DNA from: Shinisaurus crocodilurus | Taxonomy: Eukaryota > Chordata > Lepidosauria > Squamata > Shinisauridae | Reading direction: 5' to 3' | DNA length: 64,000 nt | NCBI GenBank assembly: GCA_021292165.1 | Contig: JAHFWL010000298.1 | Coordinates: 124,001 to 188,000, forward strand | Shown: in pieces, positions 32,951 to 42,359 of the stretch | How the letters are laid out: each line of letters opens with the position of its first letter | Numbering within the stretch: position 1 is the first letter of the stretch | Translations under genes and position numbers: made by a program | The notes under the pieces: model-generated | The model's input: the letters and a program-made list of their open reading frames with translations, nothing else | What the model was told of the DNA's origin: nothing | Database searches by the model: none

Positions 32951-35900
32951 ATGAAGATGCCTTACTTTCTCTTTCTTCTTGCCTTCTTGGTTTTCCAGGT
33001 ACAGAGCGAGCCACATGAAGGTCATCCACCTGAGCCTGAACTGGAAGCCTTGCAGCCTCTGCAGCATCTTCAGCATCTTCAGCGTGCTGCTTTTCAAGAA
33101 GATGGTAAGTTGGACTGAACAACTATTCTTCTGTTAAGGGGTGTGCATGAATCATAGCATCAGAGCTGGAAGAAAGATCATATGTCTGCTAGGCCATAGC
33201 TTCAGGGCTGGCCCTATCATGCAGCCAAGTGAAGCAGGTTGTTTTGGGTGTCAGAACTTAGAGGAGTAGGCATGAATTGGTACAGTGAAAAGTTTTAAGA
33301 TGTTGACCCTAATGTGGGTGCACAGGACATTTTGGTGTTCTTCTTTAGGCACCAAAATGCCTTAGGCTCACCGCATGGCTTCAGGCAGCAGGGACATTAA
33401 GACATCTAAACTCCTAGAAAGGAAACGTGCAAATTGGTTCTTTGCCCAGCTGTTATAGGCTTAGGAAGCACATTCCAATATACCGTACATCCTACTGATT
33501 TCTTAAAGTTCATAGGATTGCCTCTGACTATGCCTGGGCCTGGGCACTGCTTGAACCCCATTTCTTTATGCTCTTCCTTCTGTCCTTGTGTCCATGGTGA
33601 AAGGCTGACTTTTGCTAGGGTTGCTACTGAAATTCTTGTCATTCAAATCCACCCCCCCCCCATGATTTTGGAGTTCTGAATTACCAGGTCTTTTACATCA
33701 GGAATCCTGCATTGTTCCATTCCCCCCCCCCCCCATCTCTGCATTTTGTGCATGAGTAGTTTGCCATGGGTTTCAGTTACTTCAGTCCAATTGCTTTTCA
33801 CCCATTGGCAGTGTGTACTTGCACACTGATATGTAATTTGTATGTATGGTTGTATCAGGATGCATTTCTATCCTGCTTTACCAATGCATAGGGGCAGATG
33901 AGGTGCATCAGCGAGGCATTGCAGAAAAAGCATCTTGATGTGGTCGCAGGTACACATCCATGTTGCTTTTTTCAGTCTTGTTTCAGTCCAGACATACACA
34001 CTGGTGACATAGATGGTATATATAAAAACAGGTGAAATGAATTAAGGCACTGAAACCATGCAGCAAACTCTGCACATTCCAATTATGGAACAAGTTGTAG
34101 AAATCCTCCTGGTTAAAACAGAATTCAGGAAGAGTGAACTTACTGCAGGGCAAAACAAATGCATGGAACAATAACATGTATTTATTTACTCTATTTATAT
34201 CCCACCTTTTTTCCTGCAAGGAACTTAAGGCAGTGTACATAATCCTCTTCTTCCTCTCCCTTTTTATCCTCACAGCAACCCTGTGGGGTAGGTTAGGCTG
34301 GGAGTCAGCGACTGGCCCAAAGTCATCCAGTGAGCTTCATTGCTGAGTGGGGACTAGAACCCGGATTCCCCCGAGTTCCAGTCCAACATTCTCACCACTA
34401 CACCACACTGGCTCTCAGACTGGACAGGACTGGAGAAAGGCACTAATCCCTAGTTTTGCCCTCACCATACTATTTGTCCTCATTCATAGTGGTTTTCATT
34501 TTCTGCTAGAACTGAATGGTAACCATTCATTTATATGGGAGAAAGTACAATGGTCCAATCAGGGCACTATTGGGGTGGGTTTTAAACTTGTACTCTGCCC
34601 TTGGTGACTCCAACCATTGAGAATCAAGGATGCTCCTGTCTCCATAGGGCACCCTTAGTCCAACAAAGTTCTTATCCAGAAAATGACTGATGATCTTACC
34701 ACCCCAAGCATCTGTCAATTAAAATTTTCCTGTCTGTTAGACCAATACAACAATGGAACCCATGACCTTGGGAGGTCGTGGGCTCTCCCACACTGGAGGC
34801 ATTCAAGAGGTAGCCGGGCAGCCATCTGTCAGGGATGCTTTGACTTGGATTCCTGCACTGAGCAGGGGGTTGAACTTGATGGCCTCATAAACCCCTTCCA
34901 ACTCTACTATTCTATGATTCTATGATCCCCATACACACATAAATAAAAAATCTTACTTTGAAATAAGCCCAGTTGAACTCCCACTGGTATAAGGGCAGCA
35001 TTGGATACTGCCTGTACCTCAAGGTAAGATGAACTGAAAATAGTGGAAGCTTTTTAAAAAAGTGAATATGTTTAGGAACAGAGTGGCTAGGAATAAAGTG
35101 CATCCAAAAGCATGTTTAAGTAATTCCTCATAAGGTACAAATAACTGCAAATATGAGGAATGAACATGTAACTTGCAAAGACCCAAAGAACAAATATTGC
35201 AGATTCCTGTGAAACCACATTAGGTAGTTGAAACAAACAGGGATTGCAAAGGGCTCCAAAAGGATCTCTGAAACTGGGAGAATGGGCATCAAAATGGCAG
35301 ATGCGGTTCAATGTACGCAAGCGTGAAGTGATGCACGTTGGGGCAAAATATCCCAACCATGTATATGCTGATGGGATCCAAGCTAGCAGTACTGACCAAG
35401 AAAGAGAATTTGGTGTTGTGGTGCACATCTCGATAAAAATGTCATCCCAGTGTGTGGCTACTGAGTCAAATTCCATGTTGGACATATTTATAAAAGGAAT
35501 TGAAAATAAAACTACTACCGGTAATATTATGCTGCCCTTTTACAAATCTATGTACTATTCTGGTTACTGCATCTTGAAAAGAGTACTGTAGAGTTGGGAA
35601 ATGTGCAGAAAAGGGCAACCAAAATGATCTAGGAGCTGGGATTGTTTAGCTTAGAAAGAAGGTGAGTAAGGGGGTAGAGTTGTACAAAATTATGCATGGT
35701 GTGGAGAAAAAGGATAGGGAGATGTTTTTCTCCCACTCTTATAATACTGGAACCCAATGTGGTCATCCCATGAGGCTGAATGGTGGGAGATTCAGGACAG
35801 ATAAATGGAAGGACTTCTTCACACAGTGCAGAGTTAGACTATGGGATTCACTACCACAATATGTAGTGATGGCCACCAATTTGAATGGCTTTAAAAGGGC

Positions 35901-36836
35901 ATTGGACAAATTCAGAGAAGAAAAGGCTATCAATGGCTACTAGTCCTACTATTATCTTCAGTAGCATCAGAGGCAGTAGGCCTCTTTGTATACCAGTTGC
36001 TGGGGAACACAAGCAGGAAGGTGCTAGTAGTAGTAGGCGATCACTCGTGACTGAGTAGAATTGTCTTCCAGGATAAAATTACAAAAAGAAAATTATAAAA
36101 AGAGGAAATTGTAAAAAAAAATTTGTGTAGACTCTAGCGATGGGTCCGTAAGTGACTGTGGAGGCCAATTCTAGATCCACACAGCTTCCCACAGCGAGGT
36201 CACAGGTTGCCAGATGGAAGATGGTGCTGCAAAGGAAGGTGCTATTGCACCCATGTCCCACTTGTGGACTTCCCACAAGCATCTGATTGGCCACTGTGTG
36301 AGGGAAAAGGTAACCAAGAGAAACCCACAATACTAAACTAAACAAACTGACTGAAACACTAAGCTGGTGTGAAAGACGAATAAATGAATAATTTCAAAAT
36401 AGGATGCAACTCTAGAATTTGAGGCTTCCCCGTAGTTTGAATATAGAATGGTACTTTAAATATACATTTTTGTGGATGCATATTAAAACTGTATTTTAAG
36501 CTTTCTACTGGCCATATTCAATAATTTGACATCTTCTTTTCTGCCTCTATCTTTCAAAGGACCCATCATTTTACCCACTGACTCTGCCCCACAGGGGATA
36601 AAGGATCAACTGAGAAAAGAGTACCTAAATCCTTCTTAATGTTTCCCTTTTTCAAAAATGCAGGGAAGGGACTGTTGAAAGAACCAGCTGCTGAGTTACG
36701 TGCTCCTAGAATGTCTTGCAATAGAGGGAAAGGATATTGCCTGCAATGGAAATTTTCCTGTACCTCAGGCTATATGTTCAAGAAAGAATACAACAACTGT
36801 CCAAACAGATGGAAATACAAATGCTGCGTTTGGTGA
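32951..36836 (+). CDS. Beta-defensin-like peptide precursor BD-A (two exons, 108 aa)
   Basis: Predicted secreted cationic host-defence peptide. Exon 1 is 32951-33104 (ATG after GATTTGACC; donor GTAAGT at 33105). The 3559-bp phase-1 intron ends in TGCAG, and exon 2 is 36664-36836 ending in TGA. Residues 1-19 form a signal peptide (MKMPYFLFLLAFLVFQVQS). Residues 20 to about 67 are an acidic propiece with a repeated LQH motif (LQPLQHLQHLQ). The mature domain has cysteines at 70, 77, 84, 97, 105 and 106, spacing 6-6-12-7-0, with the beta-defensin-type G-Y-C before Cys2. From Cys70 on the net charge is about +7, and the C-terminus is aromatic (VW). The intron holds a Sauria SINE and CR1 copies. 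The six-cysteine pattern with terminal CC is known from beta-defensins and squamate beta-defensin-like toxins; which of these roles applies is not shown by the sequence. Confidence 0.9.
34180..34417 (-). mobile_element. Sauria-type SINE in the BD-A intron
   Basis: Full-length reversed copy: TCCTGCAAGGAACTTAAGGC, GTCATCCAGTGAGCTTCATT, then CATTCTCACCACTACACCAC. Confidence 0.9.
34750..34927 (+). mobile_element. CR1 LINE 3' end in the BD-A intron
   Basis: GGGCTCTCCCACACTGGAGG, GCACTGAGCAGGGGGTTGAA and the terminal ATTCTATGATTCTATGAT. Confidence 0.85.
35230..36310 (+). mobile_element. CR1 LINE ORF2 C-terminus and 3' UTR
   Basis: Coding remnant reads LGEWASKWQMRFNVRKREVM and HVGAKYPNHVYADG, then a degenerated region to GGGAGATTCAGGACAGATAA and the GTTGCTGGGGAACACAAGC block. 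Stops break the frame. Another element is inserted at 36027-36233. Confidence 0.85.
36027..36233 (-). mobile_element. 3' end of the zinc-finger non-LTR element, nested in CR1
   Basis: Same 3' end as 28916 onward (GGCGATCACTCGTGACTGAG; CTAGCGATGGGTCCGTAAGT). An exact 11-bp target duplication GGAAGGTGCTA lies at 36016-36026 and 36234-36244. The copy is strongly 5' truncated. Confidence 0.88.
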
Positions 36837-36905
36837 AGATCTGCATAGGATGCTGAGATCCTGTGGCATCAATCATCAAGGAGAATAATACGTTACACTC
36901 CTTTC

Positions 36906-36911
36906 AATAAA
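36906..36911 (+). terminator. Polyadenylation signal of BD-A
   Basis: AATAAA in the context CTCCTTTCAATAAATTG, 70 bp after the stop codon. The same context occurs after BD-B. Confidence 0.85.
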
Positions 36912-37069
36912 TTGTTCATTAATCACTGCACTTTGGCTTAAGTCTTCTTTGGCTTTGTCCTATCTGTGTGCACCCTATCTGGGTACAAGATTGGGGAATC
37001 CGAGATGTTTGCAACAATTTTTCAGTTAGATCCTTATGTTAGATGGATAGATTAGGGAAGGCTCCAGTT

Positions 37070-37215
37070 ATGGGTAGGCCAGCGATTCGAGAGAGCACAT
37101 GCCATGCATACAGAAGGTCCCAGGTTCAAGCCCTGGAATCTCCAATTAAAACTTAAAAGCTGGTAATGCAAAAGACTTCTGTCTAAGACCCTCCGGTAGA
37201 GGTAGGCAGCAGGTC
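37070..37215 (+). mobile_element. tRNA-derived SINE fragment
   Basis: B-box-like GGTCCCAGGTTCAAGCCCTG after GAGCACATGCCATGCATACA. A body follows with AAAAGACTTCTGTCTAAGAC. Confidence 0.6.
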
Positions 37216-37489
37216 GACTGAGATCTACTAGTTGATCCCTAGGTGAGTTACAGTATATCAGCAAGGATTTCCAACTCCCAGTTAGATCAGAACTGAATGG
37301 AGGTCATGGTCATTCCACAGACAATTCAACTCCAGATTACTCCAAGCTTTCTTCATTTCAGCCGTATAATTTCAGGCGGTGGATAGGAGAGTCATTAAAT
37401 AATTGGGCGTCCGAAATCCTTGAGAATCTACTGCAAATCCTTGAGAGATCTACCACTACCAGTAGATCCTGATCTGCCTTCTGCCCACT

Positions 37490-37554
37490 CCTGCTCTAGA
37501 ATGTTCAGGGCATTCATTTGACTGTCATCCTTTATTGTTTGCTTCCAACATGTT
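37490..37554 (+). repeat. Segmental duplication remnant downstream of BD-A
   Basis: TTCAGGGCATTCATTTGACTGTCATCxTxTATTGTTTG-type sequence resembles 46460-46525 downstream of BD-B, supporting a shared duplicated unit around the genes. Confidence 0.5.
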
Positions 37555-37727
37555 CATAGATTCATAGATCATAGAGTTAGAAGGGGCCTACAAGGACATC
37601 GAGTCCAACCCCCTGCTCAATGCAGGAAACTAGAGGAGGGGTCTCCCATCCAAATAATAACCAGGCCTGACCCTGCTTAGCTTTCCACGCTCAGACAAGC
37701 TGAGCCAGCGTGAGTCACAGACCTGTA
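37555..37727 (-). mobile_element. 5S-rRNA-derived SINE with CR1 tail
   Basis: CATAGATCATAGAGTTAGAA, CCCCCTGCTCAATGCAGGAA, then AATAACCAGGCCTGACCCTG and TTAGCTTTCCACGC (5S part), reversed. Confidence 0.8.
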
Positions 37728-38984
37728 TTGATGTGGTAGTCAATGGTAGACCACTGCTAAACATTTAAACATAGAAGATGGCCCACTCATACTAAAGGAT
37801 AGTCCCCAGATCTGTTGGGGGAAAAGTGTGCTTTGAATTCATTCTAAGGAACTTTCCCTGGTCTTTCCTTGAACATTGCTGTGATGGCCTTTTGTGATGG
37901 AGATGAACAAAGCAGGGACTCATCTCCCTGAGCTAAACCAGGGAAGGATTAAGGGTTGTTTACCTACCCTGCTTAATTCAAAGCAGGATGGGAATTAGCC
38001 CGTTGTCTTCTATACTTTCCCTGCAAAGAGAGAAGAAGAGAACTATGTGTTTTGCTCTTAAACTTAAACTGCTCTAGAAGACACATTAGATAAGGTCTAA
38101 ACCCGAAACACACACACATATCCCAATCTATGTACAAGGCGCTTTAGAAAGAAGAGGTATTACAGGTCCCTGCCACAAGGCCCAGGGGCTTACAATCTAA
38201 AATAGACACAGGGAGGGAAACAACAAAGTAAGGAGGGAATAGAGGCATGGGTAAGCAAGGTAAAAATAAGTGATTATTTCAATTACACATACTTTGGCTG
38301 AGTTATAAATAATAATGCATAGGGTAATGTATAGTAGAGTTCAGTGTGGGCAAGTAGCTTGAGGGGCCAAGAAAGGAAAAGGTTATGCACTGTGACTTTA
38401 TCTGGATGAGGGAACAGTAATTCCAGAGGGGACAGGAGAAGGGAAGTGGGAAGAGGGGAAGTCAACGAAAAGAAATGGGATTCGGAGAAAGGGATGGGGG
38501 GGGGTTGGTTGGGTGCCACAAGGTTTGAAAAGGGTGCCTCAGGCAACATCAGGAGTACAAGCATACAAGATGCGCACAGGCTCTTCAGGGCCCCCTGGCA
38601 GTTGCTGGGGCTTTCAAGGTGGAGTGGTCAGAGAACAGCTACCGGTTCAAAAACCTGAGCCTGAAGGGCCCAACTACATGTTATGCTAAAGACATATTTT
38701 GGCCTTGCATAGTTTTTTTTATTAGTGGGGTTGGTTTAAGGAGCAGCTACATGTGTGTCCGTAGGTAATAAGGATCAGGAGGACAAAGGTGAACCGGGGG
38801 TGTCGGCGGGGGGTGTTAATCCTTTGTCCCACACTATGGTTGCAACAAAACACCCCCACCCTGATTTGCGTTTGGATGGAGGTGCCATTGGCACCAACAG
38901 CAGCTTCCCTTCTGATGCAAAGAGAGTGACTTTGGGGAAGCCATTTTCATCAGGACTGTAGCACACCGACAAAACATCAAACCA
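37728..38984. other. Unassigned sequence
   Basis: No gene recognised. Short open frames on both strands lack family features. A HAT-like piece (GGGTGCCACAAGG) is possible near 38508. Confidence 0.4.
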
Positions 38985-39350
38985 AAGGAAGTGAGGCGGC
39001 TGGCTACTAGGAGGAGGGCCTTTTCTGCTATGGCACCCCAGTTGTGGAACAAACCTCCCGGAGAGGCTGACCTGGCACCTACGTTGTGCTGTTTCCAGTG
39101 CCAGGCGAAGACCTTATTTTCCCAGGAATTTTAGTTTTCTAGTCTCTGTTGTTTTAAATATTTTACTGTATTTTAAATCTCCGTACTGCTGCTAGGTTTT
39201 CGGCTTTGGATCTTATTTTATACTGTAGTTTTAGAATTTTAATTTTTTATACTGTATTTTATGTTGCACTTTGTGGTTTTAATTGTTGTGAACTGCCCAG
39301 AAAGCTTCGGCCACTCAGCGGTATAGAAATGTAATAAATAAATAAATAAA
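38985..39350 (+). mobile_element. L2-related LINE C-terminus and 3' end
   Basis: Translates to RRLATRRRAFSAMAPQLWNK followed by a T-rich 3' UTR, CTTCGGCCACTCAGCGGTAT and an AATAAATAAATA tail. Confidence 0.7.
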
Positions 39351-39529
39351 GCATTAAACGCCCTCCCGCATCATTGCACTCCCAGTCCTGATATGGATGA
39401 TGCTGATGATGCTGATGCTGATTTACAGTAATTGTATACCGCTCCATATCTAAGTAGATTTCGAAGTGGTGAAAATAAGATAAAAACAGATAAAAGAAAC
39501 AAAAACCATACACTGACAACAAAGTAGAC

Positions 39530-39960
39530 ATTACAGTGTGTCTTAACTTCAGCAAAGCGTTCGACAAAGTGCCTCATGATATCCTGATTAGCAAGCTAGC
39601 TAAAAGTGGGCTAGATGGAACAACTATCAGGTGGATCCACAATTGGCTACAGAATCGGACTCAAAGAGTGCTTATCAATGGTACCTTCTCAAACTGGGGA
39701 GAGATAAGGAGCGGGGTACCTCAGGGCTCGGTCCTGGGCCCAGTGCTATTCAACATTTTGTATTAATGACTTGGAAGAGGAGGTGCAGGGATTGCTTATC
39801 AAATTTGCAGATGACACAGAACTGGGTGGAACAGCTAATACTCTGGAAGACAGCAACAAAATTCAAAGTGATCACAATAGGCTGGAGCGTTTCTGTCCAA
39901 GAAATAATTGGTTCAAGCTTTGGCCTTGCATCTTTAGATGATGGACCAATCAAATGATGG
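39530..39960 (+). mobile_element. CR1 LINE reverse transcriptase fragment
   Basis: NFSKAFDKVPHDILISKLAK, SGLDGTTIRWIHNWL, SGVPQGSVLGPVLFNI and, after a frameshift, LIKFADDTELGG. Both the GVPQGS and FADD motifs are present, but the frame is broken at 39766. Confidence 0.9.
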
Positions 39961-40232
39961 TTTCTGTTATTGACAGCTGAAAGATTCAGACTGGGAAACA
40001 ATAAATCAAACCTAACATTCCAATTACAGTGACTAGACCCTCACCTTACTCTGGCCTCTGAACACCCAGTTTGAACAAGACCATTCTAGATACCCTCTGG
40101 AAGCTGGGCCTTGGCGAGTCTATTGAAACAGATGTGAATATTTGAAAAGCTGCCCACAAAAACAAAGTGAGTCAGAGAAAGTAGGAAGCAGAATGTTAAT
40201 CCTATTCCTAGCAAAGCTTGGGCAGGACTGTA

Positions 40233-40294
40233 ACCTGAAAGAGTTTTGCATGGTTTCAACCAAACCTGAAAGAGTTTTGCATGGTTTCAACCAA
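40233..40294 (+). repeat. 31-bp direct tandem repeat upstream of BD-B
   Basis: Two copies of a 31-bp unit containing GAAAGAGTTTTGCATGGTTT lie about 100 bp upstream of the TATA box. The upstream region of BD-A has only a single, weakly similar TTTCAAGTGG-type sequence. Confidence 0.8.
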
Positions 40295-40320
40295 TAATTG
40301 ATCGCTGACAACTGACAGTG

Positions 40321-40396
40321 GATGTTGGCATCAGTCTCAGAGATGTAAATAATTCCAATTTCCTGGTGGCCTGACAGAAGAAAAACTGTATAAATA
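40321..40396 (+). promoter_or_regulatory. Proximal promoter of defensin-like gene BD-B
   Basis: TATAAATA at 40389-40396 lies 104 bp before the ATG. Shared blocks are GATGTTGGC (40321), CTCAGAGATGTAA (about 40337) and TTTCCTGG (40359-40366). Confidence 0.75.
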
Positions 40397-40492
40397 CCAG
40401 TGACACTGCAAACCCTTCTAGAGGTTCTCCAGCATTTGCTCTCTTGAACCTTTCTCTTCCGCCGACACTGAGATCGCAGTCAACAGCTGACC

Positions 40493-42279
40493 ATGAAGAC
40501 CCTTTGCTTTCTCTTTGCTGTTGCCTTCTTGGTTTTCCAGCTCCAGGCCAAACCCACTCTACCAACTCCGGATACCAAGGAAGTCACCAAGGTCCCTGAG
40601 CCTCCTCTTTATGTAGAAGATGGTAAGTTGGTCTGTGTTTCCCGCAGGTACTGTGGGGTGTGCAAGAATCCTGGAATCACAATTGAAAGTATGATCACAG
40701 GTCAGCTCAGCCATTCTGCTGCAAAAGCAGGATGGTTTAGTCCTCCTAGGTAGAGTCTAAGTGCATTGTCTTGGACTTGTCCAGGCTCATAGGAAAGAAA
40801 TGGGAAAACTGGTTCATTGTCCAGCTCTTATTAGGCTTAGTTCATGCATTTAGATACATTCCAGTGAAAGCCAGTGTGGCATAGTGGTGAGAGTGTTGGA
40901 CTTGGGAGATCTGGGTTCAAGTCCCCACTCGGCCATGAAACTCACTGGGTGACTTTGGGCCAGTCACTGACTCTCAGCCTAACCTACCTCACAGGGTTGT
41001 TGTGAGGGTAAAATGGAGAGGAGGAGGATGATTATGTAAGCCGCCTTGGGTTCCCTGCAGGAAAAAGGCGGGGTATAAATATAATTAATTAATTAATTAA
41101 TTAATTAATTCACGTTTGAATTGCATGGGACTACATATCTTGGATTTGCACCAAAATACATACTTTGGACCCATTCCTTTTTGTCCTCCCTTCTACAACA
41201 TTGATCAAGATCCATCTCTCCTTTGTGAGAAGTTAGATGTTACTGGAGATGTGCAGTTGATGCTGCTTCACCCCAATATGTCTCTCTTGCAGTGTCTAGT
41301 GAAAGAAACGTGTGAGGTTACATTTTTTCCACTCCGTATTTCTCTGCCCTTTCTCCAGCTAATTGCCTGCTGCTTACAGGGGCAGTGACAATGAACTTAC
41401 ACAGGGCTTTTTTTCTGGTGGAACTCACCGGAACTGAGTTCCAGCACCTTTTCTTCTATTAATTGCATTACAATTTAATCGCCATCTACTCCCGAGGAAA
41501 TGTAATCCAAGAGTTCCGGTACCCTTTTCTCCAGAAAAAAAGCACTGAACTTACATATTTCCTTTGGCAAATATGACCAGAGAGCCAGGTAGAGAGGAGG
41601 TGTGTTGACGTAATGTCTGATTAGGCCTTGAACGTGGATAGGGAATATTTCCCAGCCGGTTCTGTATGTGTGAATATTTCATCAGTAGTTGATACTAGTT
41701 AACAGCCCAGTGCTATAACTGGTGAGGTTGAGCTTGTATTTTGCAATGTTCACTGGAATAAGTGGACTGTGCATCTTCCCCCATTTTGAAACCCCACATG
41801 GGATCCCTTTGGTTGAAGACTGAGTCATCCCAGCACAAGGGGTCACAGGTAGGTTTTGCATTAACCACAGGAATGCCATACTGTGCGGCATTTTATATTT
41901 CCCCGTGGGAACATCGGAAGCTGCCTTCGACTGAGTCAGACCATGGGTCCCTCTAGCCCAGTACTGTCGACACTGACTGGCAGCTGCGGCTCCCCAGGGT
42001 TTCACAGGCAGGATTCTTTCCAAGCCCAACCTAGAGGCCGGGGATTGAACCTGGGACCTTCTGCATGCAAAGCATGTGCTCCGTCACATTGAGCTCTGGT
42101 CCCCCTCCCCTACAGCACCTGGTATTCCAAGGTGGCCACCCATCCAAGTATTAACCAGGCCCGACCGGCCTTCTTAGCCTCCGAGATCAGACAAGATTGG
42201 GCTGTTCAGGTGTTTAGGAGTGAATGCCAACCATTTATTTATATGGGAGTAAGGGGGGGCACTCATGGACTCTTGTGTT

Positions 42280-42359
<80 letters not shown>

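Noticed and set aside
36639..36836. 65-aa frame starting at an ATG upstream of the BD-A cysteine exon
   Set aside because: The ATG lies in the intron before the acceptor TGCAG; the real protein starts in exon 1 at 32951.
37070..37215. tRNA gene
   Set aside because: A B-box-like word is present but no cloverleaf can be formed; it belongs to a dispersed SINE family.
40493..40753. Unspliced 86-aa reading of BD-B exon 1
   Set aside because: It continues past a consensus GTAAGT donor at 40623; the cysteine-bearing exon 2 is at 45692.
42118..42210. Functional 5S rRNA gene
   Set aside because: Only the 3' half is 5S-like, it is diverged, and it is fused to a tRNA-like SINE body; it is a SINE head.
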